Source: Botryococcus braunii
Taxonomy: Eukaryota; Chlorophyta; Trebouxiophyceae
Reading direction: 5' to 3'
DNA: 53,378 nt
NCBI GenBank assembly: GCA_002005505.1
Contig: KV908716.1
Location: forward strand, 2,409-55,786
Of this stretch, positions 1 to 9,538 are shown piece after piece. Both the position numbers and the translations under genes were made by a program. Every line of letters begins with the position of its first letter. Position 1 is the first letter of the stretch. The notes beneath the pieces were generated by a model, which ran no database searches, was not told the origin of the DNA, and saw nothing but the letters and a program-made list of their open reading frames with translations.

Positions 1-256
1 GAGAACTGCCTTTGTGACAATACCATGATGTCCGTCTGTGTCGTTGCTTTGCATGTTTTTTGTGGGCTACGCCAGTAGGTGCTTGTAGGCGGGTTCCTTT
101 GTGTTAAGGTAGATGCGGATTGGTTTACTCAGGAAAGTTCGAGCGGCTTCTGCAAAGCTATGCATGGGTCTTGACTTGTGCATAGACTTTCTTACCATCA
201 AGGACCAATTTTAACGAGTGATCCAGACCCAAACTACCACTTCCGTGATGGAAGGG

Positions 257-763
257 ATGCCATGGGTTATCTGGAGCCCCGACCACTACCATGTCGTGTT
301 TTTTAAATCTTATAAGGGTGGTCAAGGGCCACTTGATGACTCAGCTATGCCTGTGTTGCAACCTTAGTCATGGGTAGCGCAGGCTCAGCTCCGGGGCATG
401 ATTGGGGACTATCGAGATGAGGATGAAAGGACCCTGGCTGCTGCACTGGAGGTTTTTGATCTCTTGACTCGCACACTGGAGGAGTATGAGGGTGTCGACA
501 TCGCTGCAGAAGTTGCAACGGAGCGCTCACGTCTCTCTGGCGGGACTTCTTTGCCCACTCCAAATGAAGTAGCAGAAGTGCCATCAGGAGCTCCGGCTGG
601 GTGTCTATCCGGCAACCCTTTTGAATCAAACATACTCCAAGTTGGAGGAGTTCCAACTCCCCGCATGTTGGGAGGAAAAGCACCCATGGCGGACAACCCC
701 TCTGTGATAACTGCACCCGGTCATAAGCCCGCAGGAGATGAAGCTCCTCTGATTGAACTTTGA
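257..763 (+). pseudogene. Protein-like open frame with one in-frame TAG, possible host exon remnant
   Basis: One reading frame runs from an ATG at 257 to a stop ending at 763, interrupted only by a TAG at 365-367. The part before the stop reads like protein (WSPDHYHVVFFKSYKGG). The part after it has an ATG at 398 and a predicted acidic amphipathic stretch (DEDERTLAAALEVFDLL), then a Pro/Gly-rich tail ending PLIEL. A splice-acceptor-like sequence (gttgcaaccttag) sits exactly at the TAG, so the second half could be a terminal exon starting near 368. I do not recognise a family and see no domain. It could equally be a chance frame or part of an unrecognised repeat. Confidence 0.25.
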
Positions 764-884
764 TATTGTCTTATGGCATCGTCATAACCAATGAGGCAGT
801 TAACACTGCCAACTTTCATGAGGCATCATCTGCCCAAGTTCTTGTTGTTGGTGTTGCTGCTGCAGCTGCTGTTGTTGTGCTATT

Positions 885-912
885 GTGTGCGTGTACGTGC
901 GTGCGCACGTGC

Positions 913-1003
<91 letters not shown>

Positions 1004-1022
1004 TTTGTTTTGGGGGGGGGGG
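885..1022. repeat. (GT)n microsatellite with alternating purine-pyrimidine lead-in and poly-G tail
   Basis: A perfect GT tract of about 86 bp (915-1000) is preceded by about 30 bp of GTGTGCGTGTACGTGCGCAC-type alternation and followed by TTTG units and an 11-base G run (1012-1022). Such alternating tracts are known to adopt Z-DNA under torsion. The long Cys-Val or Thr-His frames here are products of the repeat and are not genes. Confidence 0.95.
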
Positions 1023-1577
1023 TGTGGTTGTGGTTTCGGTTTTGGTGGAAGGGCAAACAAGTGGTATTTTCACTACTCCGAACTGTAAACAAGGGAGCAC
1101 TCCCTCCCAGTAGAAAATATGCAGGCTGCTCACGTGGCTGCACCCTTCTCTAGGCAGTTGTATTCATGGTGTGCATGCAGGATGGAAGGTATGGAGTGTA
1201 TCTTAGTATCAACCAACTTTTACATGTTGTGCAAAGGTGCTGGGCACGCAAACTTGGGGGCTCTGTGTATGTATTGCACAGCTGCGTATTGGCCAATCTT
1301 CTTATGCAATACTAGTTCATCATTTGTACTGCCTTATCATTCCTGGATGTGTCCCTTTTTCCTTGTCCCTCTTCGGTTCTTTTTGCACCCTCTACTGCAG
1401 AGGCATTCATTTGGGCTGAAGATCAATGTTGCATTGCCTTGATTCATGTTTGCTGGCAAGAAGGTTTAGTAATTCTTATCAGTTTGTGGTATGGAAGTTT
1501 GGCAGCAGGCGGGCTTAATCAGAAATATGGCAAGAAACTTCAGTTCTGAACATGGAGTAGAGATATAAGCCAGTGGC

Positions 1578-1751
1578 ATGCCTCGTGAACTAGAGGTACG
1601 ACCCTTCCCGAACCCCTGGGCTGTATATGTTTTGCTTGACGAGGATAATACAGAGCCAATTCCCAGAAGAAAGGCAGGCATCATTTTGGGTGCAAAATCC
1701 ACCGTTCGTGACTTTGCTCGAGACCTCGGTGACAGCAAACATCTACTTTAA
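1578..1751 (+). CDS. Short exon-like ORF of unknown function
   Basis: A 57-codon frame from an ATG at 1578 to a TAA at 1749-1751 has a balanced, protein-like composition. It contains RPFPNPWAVYVLLDEDN, then a basic turn PRRKAG, then a helix-like STVRDFARDLGDS. The frame is closed by TAA 12 bases before the ATG, so any upstream coding would need a splice. I do not recognise the family. It lies in the same low-coding interval as the frame at 257-763 and could be a neighbouring exon or a gene remnant. Chance is possible at this length. Confidence 0.25.
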   Translation: MPRELEVRPFPNPWAVYVLLDEDNTEPIPRRKAGIILGAKSTVRDFARDLGDSKHLL

Positions 1752-2309
1752 GAGATCGGCAGGTGTGCATGAGCAAACCTCTGCGCCTTCTGACAAAGAT
1801 GTTGATGAATAGAGCTTCCAAGACGCATATCCAGGACCATTCTAGGCTCTAAGAGAAGTTTTACCAATGAGGCCCCCTGCCCAAGCGGTACAAGCAGGTG
1901 TAACGAGCATTGCTCAGCAGACTCACTTTTGGGCTGCCTGGGATGAACCCCCCGGCAGGAGATTCGGGGAATCTGCAAATCTCTCCTGCTACCCCCTCCC
2001 ACCTACCATGCTCACGCCCAGGGGGTGGAAAGGGTGAAAACCAGGTCCGTAAGCCCTGTGGAGTTCCTATAATCCTGTTGGAGGAATAAAAAAAGAACTC
2101 GTGAAGGAAGGAGAAGGTTTCGTTCAAATGGAAGGAGGATGATCCTGTGTCTTTCAATACTTAATCCTGTGTTTTTACACATAGAACTGTTTGGTTTCCC
2201 TTGATGTACATACTGTTGGGGTACAGGGAGCCGGGTCCCAGCTCAGATTTTCTGGAGTCCTTAATTTTGGACATTTGGCGGGCCTGTCTTTGTTTTGTTT
2301 TTGTTTTGT

Positions 2310-2313
<4 letters not shown>
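1752..2313. other. No gene recognised
   Basis: Several overlapping short frames occur on both strands, but none shows a domain, a codon pattern or continuity with a neighbour. I see no transposon signature or tandem structure before the TG tract. Confidence 0.5.

Positions 2314-2406
<93 letters not shown>
2314..2406. repeat. (TG)n microsatellite
   Basis: About 93 bp of uninterrupted TG follow a T-rich stretch (tgttttgtttttgttttg). It is the second such tract within 1.4 kb. Open frames crossing it are repeat artefacts. Confidence 0.95.
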
Positions 2407-2408
<2 letters not shown>

Positions 2409-2715
2409 CCTCAGATGTGCCTCAGCCGGCCAGCAGGGTACGACAGGCCCAAAATTTCCATTCAGGTGGCACGAATAGCTCAGCTAGAATCGTGCGGGTG
2501 GCACCCGTCGGCAGTAACAATGACGGTTTTTGCGCGGGGGTTCCCACATACCCAGGCGGGTGTGCCAATTTGCGTCCGCACGCTTAAATTTGGGGATCCT
2601 GCCGAAGTGTAGATGCTAACCACCACTCTCAATGAGTCCTCGTGCACTTCACGAAATTCAGGGAGTTTTGGCATATGATACATCACAAACCAATGTGAAA
2701 ACGGCAAAGGAGGCA

Positions 2716-3110
2716 TCACGTTGAAGGCGATTCCACGGGTTCAACATATATGCCATGATCACTCTTACATGAGATACTCTTGCTTGGTGCATGTGCACCA
2801 CGCACTATTACTACTACCAAGTCAGTAGAATATTGAGGTATAGCTGAGTGAATGGCTCGTGGCTGAAGCTTCTTTTGAGCCGGTTCCTCGAGCTCATGAG
2901 TGAGCTGATCAGTGGCCGACCTGATTCGTGTAAGTGTTCTTGTGTGGCCAACGTTCCGTTCTTCATCATCCCCCTCGACAATGCCTAGCATAAATCAAAT
3001 CATATTTTGTCGCCAAATAATCAATATGTAAGCGAAAACTACCTGGATGCTGGGCTTCATATTGTACCTGGCACGCCTGAGTCGTCGGAAGGACAGTACT
3101 GGTCCTCAAC
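2716..3110 (-). CDS. Candidate two-exon coding fragment of unknown function
   Basis: On the minus strand an open frame (2716-2984) is preceded by a TATGCTAG acceptor. 58 bp upstream is a consensus-like donor, CATCCAG|GTAGTTTTCGC, at 3042. Joining across the 2985-3042 interval keeps the frame open back to about 3110, giving a fragment that reads ...QVQYEAQHPG, then IVEGDDEERN. A 58-bp AT-rich intron would be short but acceptable in plants. I recognise no domain. The fragment ends where the non-LTR element sequence begins on its 5' side, so it may be a truncated host gene or an unknown repeat. Confidence 0.25.
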
Positions 3111-3238
3111 AAAAAAGCCAAAAGTTAACTGAGGATCGCCGTCTTTAAAGCTGTCCTCCATCCCCGTAAATTTGGATTACATAAGAGGAAATCACACCCC
3201 GCACCACAGAAGCCATCACAGAAACAGAAACCCGTAAC

Positions 3239-4665
3239 CTAAATTCGAACGTCAATTGCCCCATAGGGTAATCGCGCCGCCAACTGCCGCCCAACGGCCC
3301 GGGCAATCGCAAAGCTGACTCGCCGATGCGTATAAAACCAGACAAGGTCTTCATGCGCAACTAGCGCCTGATTAACCATTCCTTGGAGCCGCTTCAAGAA
3401 CTCCTCCGCCGCCGAATCCAACCCGCCAAATGTCTCGAAAGCAAAGGGGCGGAAAACGACACGGGGGGGCTGTCTAAGGAGAACCTCCCGGTACGAGGCC
3501 AGCTTGCCAGCCGCAGCCCGCGCCGCAGCCCCACCAGGCACGGAGTCCCCACCACCAGCCATATAAGAGGCGGCAAGTGGAGAAGTTCCCACCACATCAA
3601 CATAGAGATCCCGCCCCCCATCCCAATCAAGAAAGACCAAGTCCGGCCTACGCGTCTCAAAACCCACAACCCGAACCGGAAGTGGCTGTTCCCGGGTGAC
3701 AATCGCTTCCACCTCCTTCCCTATCCGAAACAACAAATCCCGCACCGCGTTATGGTGATAGGTGACAGCCACCCCGCGACCGACCCGACATTGGATCGCA
3801 TGGTCCCCAAACCGATCCATCTCCTGACCACACCGGGAGCCCCCCCTGGGAACATGGGAATCAGCAGCTGATACCGAAGCCGACACCGGAACTCGATGTT
3901 GGCCATCTGTATCAAGGAACACCTCATCGAGAAGCTCCCAATCGAAATCCGGGCAAACGTCAAGGAAGGACAACCGCGCCTCCTCAACGGCCTTAGACAC
4001 GGGCACCTCCCAGCCCGCCAGGACCTCCTCTTGGACGCGTTGGGTCTGCAGGACGGAAGCTAAGAAGGCCACGGGCAAAATGTCCTCAGCCCTAACAATC
4101 CCCAACTTCCCTGCTGAAAGGGGTAGGGCGGCTATCTCCGCCTGCAAAGAGCCGAAGCCAGGCCCCCCCGCCACCACAATGCGCCGAAGGGAGAAATGGA
4201 GAGCGTCCTCGAAGAGAGCTACGCCCTCCGCAACGGCACGGGTAGGAGAACAACGCAATACATGCACCATCCTGCACAAGCCCATGCAAGCACGGAGCAA
4301 CAGGAGCTCCACCTGCGGGTCGTCTAGCAGAGCCAGCCGCTCCATGGTTCTGGCAACCTCGATTGCCCTATCCCCAACAAACGCCGAAACAAACACCCTG
4401 GACGCAGGCAGAGGCCTGCCCAAAAGACGAACCCCCAAATCACGGTTTTGAGAAAGTTCCTCGGGGAAACCATCCTCTTAACGACGATCAAATGACGGCC
4501 ACCAGAGGAGGGATTTCCGGAGGTTGAGGACGATACCCCACCGGGGCCCGTCTGAAACGACCTGCTCCAAATACCCCCGCAAGACACAGGTATCCCCAAT
4601 GACACTACCGTCATCCAGGTACCAGCCTTGCAAGACCCCCTCAAAGCGCTCCGCAAGCGAGACCT
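3239..4665 (-). pseudogene. Non-LTR retrotransposon 3' part: RT C-terminus plus restriction-like endonuclease
   Basis: Minus-strand frame of about 475 codons broken by a single in-frame TAA at 4478-4480; the frame is the same on both sides. The first part carries the catalytic RT box GWYLDDGSV and the following WGIVLNLRKSLLWWPS (thumb-side motif of non-LTR RTs). After the stop come LGVRLLGRPLP and a long helical region. Then there is a Cys/His motif (RCGQEMDRFGDHAIQC...HHNAVRD) and a PD-(D/E)XK-like nuclease signature (RRPDLVFLDWDGGRDLYVDVVG). RT followed by a CCHC motif and such a nuclease is the layout of R2-type, restriction-like-endonuclease elements. The RT fingers and any N-terminal part are missing: the frame meets copia sequence at about 4666. 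The terminal stop is at 3239-3241 and a 3' UTR probably continues left. Dead copy. Confidence 0.75.
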
Positions 4666-5498
4666 TCTTATATATTGGCAGACCCAAAGGAAGACCACAG
4701 TCAAATGCATCCGATGTGACCGTGGAACCGAATTCTTTAATGCCAGGTTCAAGGAATTCTGTGTAACCCAGGGGACTAAGTTGGAGACCTCTGCGCCCTA
4801 TACCCCACAACAGAATGGAGTGGCAGAACGAGCCAATCGCACCCTCAAGGAACGGACCAGGACCATTCTGGCATTTGCAGCTGCAAGTCCAACCCTGTGG
4901 AAGGAGGCTCTGGAGACGGCCTGCACGCCGCTTAATATGGGCCCTAGTACAGGCAGGGATCGCACCCCCTCCGAGCTATTCTTTGGCTACAAACAAGATG
5001 TAACCCCATTGCGAACCTGGGGATGCTTGCCATTTGTACACATTCCAAATGTTCAGCGTTCAGTCTTTTCCCCAAAAACTGTGCCTGGAATGCTCACTGC
5101 CTACTCTGCCACCTCCAAAGCCTATCGTATTTATATTGGAGGGGGTATCTGGAGAGAGAGCCTCGTAGAGAACCTCAGCGGAGCTCCTCGAGTTGGCATG
5201 AGTGTATCTCCCACCAAGTCCCAAGAGTTTCAGTGTCCTGATCCCCCTGTAAACAATGATCCACCAACGTTTCCCGATACCATCCCTGGTGCAGCCAGCC
5301 CCAGCCTTGGGACAGACTCCGGAGAGTCAGACTGTGACATAGAACCCCTTTCAGCCCCCAGCAAGTGTACAGAACGGGCTGCTTCAGGACCCTCTGGGAA
5401 GGCTGAGCCCGAGCCTGACACCCGGAGGCACAGTGACCCCATGGAGATCAACCGGACCCTGGATGAAGTCCAGGATCTGGCCCGAGGAGTTCGGAGTG
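4666..5498 (+). pseudogene. Old copia-A integrase fragment (left part)
   Basis: The coding match starts abruptly inside an integrase core at YWQTQRKTTVKCIRCDRGTEF, the second catalytic Asp region. It runs through QNGVAERANRTLKE (catalytic Glu), the C-terminal SH3-like region and a Pro/Ser-rich tail. It is a close relative of the integrase at 17658-19385 but lacks about four codons after IWRES. It stops at 5498, where ATTTT and the LTR of the younger copia follow. The same element resumes at 22528 in register, so this is the left half of an element split by insertion. The left end is a rearrangement against the non-LTR fragment. Confidence 0.85.
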
Positions 5499-5825
5499 AT
5501 TTTTGTTGTAATAGATGAGTTAGTTGTGCCTTTCCCTCAGTGGAGTAATAGTGGCTTTTCCGTCAGTGACAATAATAAATGACTAATATGGGCGAAACTG
5601 CAAAGACATCGTGGTTATGATCAATTTGAATGTAGATAGAGATAACGCAAGTTACAGACACGTTTAGTGCAGGAAGGTAGTGGTGCTAGCACGGAGAGGC
5701 AAGGCACTTGTTTGGGACTACACAAGCACTCCGGGTGTTTCCTTAAAGTTGCCCAATCAGTCCTTGATTGTTCATGTCCTGGACTCTACTCTTCGTCACA
5801 CAGTAGAGCGGACCTTGACTCACAC

Positions 5826-6065
5826 TGTAACAGGGGTTCAACGATCGGGCGAACCTCGTGACGCGTAACGGCGTTACACGTGCAGTAGCGCACCGGTGGT
5901 GCTGCTGTGCGGGCAGAGATTCGACAAGATAGAGAGTTACTAGGATAGTGTAGGCACCTAAGGCTTGGGTTTAGAGTTATAGAGACCTTGGGCAAGAGGT
6001 GGAGCCCCATTATGTAAGGTTCGTGGCAGTCGGGGTTTGGGACCTTTGCCGATCGGTCCGTGACA
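5826..6065 (+). repeat. 5' LTR of gypsy-A copy 1
   Basis: 240 bp, starts TGTAACAGGGG and ends CCGTGACA. It includes two GC-rich palindromic patches (cgtaacggcgttacacg; gcgcaccggtggtgc). It matches 8314-8554 except for about four positions. Confidence 0.95.
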
Positions 6066-6066
6066 A

Positions 6067-6077
6067 TGGTATCGGCG
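6067..6077 (+). promoter_or_regulatory. Primer-binding site of gypsy-A copy 1
   Basis: TGGTATCGGCG starts one base after the LTR. The same core follows the 5' LTR in gypsy-B and gypsy-C, and with one change in the other gypsy-A copy. TGG matches the CCA end of a tRNA. I cannot name the tRNA from memory. Confidence 0.8.
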
Positions 6078-7813
6078 GAAGGATGGTTCTTTCCGTGTGG
6101 TCACCTGGGGTTGGCAACCCAGCAGACCCACTTTCAAGATGTCCTAATCTGGCCGTGGCCAACGTGTCGGGTGGACATCTGGGGGAGCACTCTCTCCTTG
6201 TCGAAGCGGATATGATGGGGGCAGGGGAGGCTGCAGACTCTCACTCCCTACCCTCGCAACTGGAAGGAATGGAAGCATGGGTGCGGGTTCTAAAGGATGC
6301 TTATTTAGTTGATGGATGGCTCTCGCGTAAACAAAACCGTCGGAAATTGGCCCACCGGAACGGGTTCTGGTATAAAAACTCGCGTTTGTATGTGCCCTCG
6401 CATTACGTTTCAGTGGACGGGGCGGAAAGGAACCTCCGTAGGGAAATACTTGAAAATCTTCATGGACCCCCAATAGTGGGTCATCAAGGGCGGGACAGGA
6501 CAATCGAGCTGGTCGCCAGATCTTGGTGGTGGCCAGGGGTAAATGCAGATGTAACCGACTATGTAGCGCATTGCGACTCGTGCCAAAGAGTAAAACCTTT
6601 TTCAGGCTTACCTGTAGGGTTGTTACACCCCTTAGAAATCCCTTCTCGAAAATGGGAGTCCATGTCCATGGATCTCATCACGGGATTACCTAAGACCAAA
6701 TCTGGGTACAATGCAATTTGGGTTGGGGTTGATAGATTATCTAAATTTGCCCATTTTGCACCGACGTCACAGGAGGCCGACGCCGCTGACATTGCCCAAC
6801 TATTGCGCACGCGTGTCTTCACTTTACATGGCTTTCCCCGTGAGATAGTTTCAGATAGAGACCCACGTTGGGTGGGCAAGTTCTGTCAGGAGTTGTTTAG
6901 GCTCACGGGGTGCCGGTCCGCCTTGTCTACTGCTTTCCACCCCCAGAGCGACGGCCAGACTGAACGCATCAACAGAATCTTGGAAGATTACCTTCGGCAT
7001 TATGTGGGGGGGAGACAGACTGATTGGGATAAGCATTTGTGTGAGGCCGAGTTCGCATATAATAATACTTACAATCAATCTATCAATACTACTCCGTTTC
7101 GCTTAACTTTTGGGCAGGACCCTGTGATCCCTTTTCAAGAAATCTATGATGCACCTGTTCTTGGTCGTGGTATCGAGCAAGAATATGTTCCAGCTGCGGC
7201 TGAGTTTGTCAGACGTATGCGGTGGGACTTAGAACGGGCCAGGACTTGCCTTAAGGCAGCCCAAGAAAGACAGAAGGCGTACGCCGATAAAAGGCGGCGG
7301 GACCTACCAAGCTTTGAAGTAGGTCAACAAGTCCTGCTTTCGTCAAGGAATATTAAGTTCAAACATTCCAGGACTAAGAAATTGTTGCCAAGGTACATTG
7401 GCCCCTTTCCGGTCACCCAGGTTATTTCCCCGGTAGCATACAAGTTGCTGCTACCTACGCATATGCGCATGCACGATGTATTCCATGTTTCCCTTCTCAA
7501 ACCTTATAAAACTGACGGAAGCGTGCAACCCCCACCTCCTCCTGAAACCATAGATGGTGAGCTAGAATATGAGGTGGAGGCAGTGCTTGCACATAGAGAG
7601 CGGAAACTTAGGGGCAAGAAAGTAGTGCGCGAGTATCTTATTAAGTGGTCCGGCTATGAGAGCATCCATAATACCTGGGAACCCGAGGAAAACTTAGTGC
7701 ATTCTCGAGAGGCGGTACAGCAGTACTGGAGTCTAACCACGGGGCGTGGGTCGGAAGCTAAACGGACAGGAACGGAAGCTACATCTCAACGCAAGCGTGC
7801 TAGGCGTGCTTGA
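6078..7813 (+). pseudogene. Gypsy-A pol remnant: RNase H tail, integrase, chromodomain
   Basis: An open frame extends back into the LTR, but no start codon of the real polyprotein survives. After about 20 bp of filler it enters the RNase H/linker junction (GVGNPADPLSRCP). Integrase follows with an HHCC zinc finger (GHQGRDRTIE...HCDSCQRV), the catalytic Asp (MSMDLITGLP), the second Asp (VSDRDPRW) and Glu (DGQTERINRIL). Then come the GPF-like C-terminal region (RYIGPFPV) and a chromodomain (YEVEAVLAHRERKL...YLIKWSGYESIHNTWEPEENL). The tail QRKRARRA looks like a nuclear localisation signal. The integrase-chromodomain part is undamaged by eye. Integrase inserts the cDNA; the chromodomain reads chromatin marks. 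Confidence 0.9.
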
Positions 7814-8313
7814 CGCCCTGGCAGGTCGGGTCGGCCCCTTGGTGCTCCTTTTGTGGGAAGCTCTGGAAGTGGCAATCAGAGTGCACCTTGGGGGTACTCC
7901 AGTATGGGTAGACCTTAAGAGTGGAACGGACATGGGAACGGACGAGAGTGAGGGGCGTGGCCCCTCTCGGGTGCGTGCGGTGCTAACCGCTCACCCTGGA
8001 CAGGACACATGTGTAGAGTGTCGCGACTTGTGTTTACCCTGATGTATCGTGATGTGGAAAGGACCAGTGGAAAGGACCAGACTAGTTGTCGTATCGGTTC
8101 CCGGGTTCGCGTAAGGGACAGGACTGGACATGTAGGAACATACACGGACTGGACTGGATATGTAAGGACTGGACAGGACAAGGGGTCCGGCTGGGGCTGG
8201 GGACGCCGGACTAGCGACTCTCGGTCTCTAAAGCTCCAAAATCTAAAGCCTTGGGTGGTTAGGTTAGTCTCCTTACCTACTTGGCCGGGACGTCCAAGAT
8301 AGGAGGGGGAGGA
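7814..8313 (+). other. Gypsy-A 3' untranslated region with two hairpins and a polypurine tract
   Basis: Non-coding. It holds a perfect hairpin AGGGGC-gtg-GCCCCT (7952-7966). Directly after comes a second hairpin at 7969-7995 with outer stem GGGTG/CACCC and inner stem GCGGT/ACCGC around GCTA. Loose GGACTGGACAGGACA repeats follow (8110-8185). The polypurine tract AGGAGGGGGAGGA (8301-8313) abuts the 3' LTR and would prime plus-strand synthesis. Confidence 0.75.
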
Positions 8314-8554
8314 TGTAACAGGGGTTCAACGATCGGGCGAACCTCATGACGCGTAACGGCGTTACACGTGCAGTAGCGCACCGGTGGTGCTGCTGTGCGG
8401 GCAGAGATTGGACAAGATAGAGAGTTACTAGGATAGTGTAGGCACCTAAAGGCTTGGGTTTAGAGTTATAGAGACCTTGGGCGAGAGGTGGAGCCCCATT
8501 ATGTAAGGTTCGTGGCAGTCGGGGTTTGGGACCTTTGCCGATCGGTCCGTGACA
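8314..8554 (+). repeat. 3' LTR of gypsy-A copy 1
   Basis: 241 bp, starts TGTAACAGGGG right after the polypurine tract and ends GTGACA. It is followed by the duplicated CACAC, after which the copia LTR resumes. Confidence 0.95.
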
Positions 8555-8929
8555 CACACCCTCCGTGCCGCCACTGCACAGGTAACGTGATTGTGAATAG
8601 AATAGGAGATTTGAGGCTCTGTTAGCCTTAGTATTTCATGTTATGTGTACGTGCTTGGCTATCTTATCATCGGACAATGAGATTGATCCTTTCTGAGTAT
8701 GTACCAGTTAGGGTAGTTTGAATTCCGTTGTTAAGAGAGAGCAAGTGAGCAATTGTAATAGACTTGTTTGGGACTACACAAGCACTCCGGGTGTTTCCTT
8801 AAAGTTGCCCAATCAGTCCTTGATTGTTCATGTTCTGGACTCTACTCTTCGTCACACAGTAGAGCGGACCTTGACTCACACCCTCCGTGCCGCCACTGCA
8901 CAGGAATACGCCAAGCCCATAACCTAACA

Positions 8930-8946
8930 GGTTATGGGCCCACCAC
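8930..8946 (+). promoter_or_regulatory. Half-tRNA primer-binding site of copia-A
   Basis: The 17 bases GGTTATGGGCCCACCAC start directly after the LTR's final CA. They are the reverse complement of the D-arm/anticodon side of plant initiator tRNA-Met (GUGGUGGGCCCAUAACC, with anticodon CAU), from my memory of that tRNA. There is no TGG start as expected for priming from an intact tRNA 3' end. Priming from a cut initiator tRNA is known for Drosophila copia and inferred for Volvox Osser. Confidence 0.8.
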
Positions 8947-8995
8947 TCTCCCGTTGAGTGTGGGTGGCTCTGAGAACGGAGCAAGACAACCGTGA

Positions 8996-9457
8996 ATGGC
9001 TAAGAAACGCCGCACGAAGCAGACGGCAAGAAAAACTACCTGTGTCAACGTTCCTGCTCACCTAAGGACTGGACCTCCTTCATACAACGATCGAATCAAG
9101 GCTGGGGGACCTCGAGGAGATTGTACACCAGACGAGCGAGCACTCATCGTCAAAGACTACGTTCTTTATCTGTACGCTGGACGCCCGCTTCCTCTACCAT
9201 CGTGGTTTGGGGAACGATTTCCTGTATATCCAGCTAACAAGTTCACCCCGTGGGAGATTTCGTTTGTGAATCTTGAGCCCGGGTTCATCACGAAGGCTAA
9301 GTTCCTGAAGTATTGGCGTGCCATCGTTTGGCTGAACAGAGAGCAGGAAACAGCTGAAATTATAGCGTACAACTCAGTGGAGGTAGCATTGTCCACTATC
9401 CCTGTAGCTGCTTTCAAAGACACCCTGTCTCTGAGTGTTCGATGTGAAGCTGACTAG
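8996..9457 (+). CDS. Extra ORF before gag with a histone H3-tail-like N-terminus
   Basis: 153 codons from ATG at 8996 to TAG at 9455-9457, in the copia-A leader 50 bp after the PBS. The protein starts MAKKRRTKQTARKTT: residues 6-13, RTKQTARK, are identical to residues 2-9 of histone H3 (K4 and K9 included), followed by TT where H3 has ST. The rest is mixed globular-looking sequence (DERALIVKDYVLYLYAGRPL; FVNLEPGFITKAKFLKYWRAIVWLNREQE) with no family I recognise, no zinc finger and no membrane segment. The KKRR stretch could also serve as a nuclear signal. Gag starts 81 bp downstream. Standard copia elements have no such ORF. It could be an accessory protein or a detached first part of Gag; the stop at 9455 separates it cleanly here. 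Confidence 0.6.
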   Translation: MAKKRRTKQTARKTTCVNVPAHLRTGPPSYNDRIKAGGPRGDCTPDERALIVKDYVLYLYAGRPLPLPSWFGERFPVYPANKFTPWEISFVNLEPGFITKAKFLKYWRAIVWLNREQETAEIIAYNSVEVALSTIPVAAFKDTLSLSVRCEAD

Positions 9458-9538
9458 GAGACGGAGACAGACAGTGATGAGTCCGTTGGTTGAGGTGATT
9501 GTCTGAGTGTTCCTTGTTCATCGTAAATATTGCAGACA

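Larger units (their letters stand above)
5826..8554 (+). mobile_element. Gypsy-A copy 1, internally deleted chromovirus inserted in the copia LTR
   Basis: TG...CA-ended LTRs of 240 and 241 bp flank a 2.25-kb interior, with target duplication CACAC at 5821-5825 and 8555-8559. The interior keeps the PBS, the very end of RNase H, integrase, chromodomain, 3' UTR and polypurine tract. Gag, protease, RT and most of RNase H are absent. About four differences separate the LTRs. It would need proteins from a full relative to move, and the decayed relative at 25334-31818 shows what was lost. Confidence 0.95.
5504..8929 (+). repeat. 5' LTR of copia-A, split by a gypsy element
   Basis: LTR sequence at 5504-5825 resumes after the insert and matches the 3' LTR throughout. 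Without the 2729-bp insert and one CACAC copy it is 692 bp, exactly the 3' LTR length. It holds two direct copies of a 143-bp unit (cttgtttgggactac ... cactgcacagg). The first is interrupted at 5825 and the second lies at about 8761-8903. Confidence 0.93.

Noticed and set aside
760..1153. Cys-Val and Thr-His rich frames
   Set aside because: Translations of the GT microsatellite in several frames.
3383..4451. Long plus-strand open frames opposite the non-LTR element
   Set aside because: Shadow frames of the GC-rich minus-strand coding sequence; no domains.
5999..6077. Start of the gypsy-A integrase frame inside the LTR as a real gene start
   Set aside because: The codon there is GTG in LTR sequence; the frame is open only because the deletion joint happens to be in register.
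8110..8185. GGACTGGACAGGACA repeats as a minisatellite
   Set aside because: Irregular spacing without a fixed unit; reported only as part of the 3' UTR.
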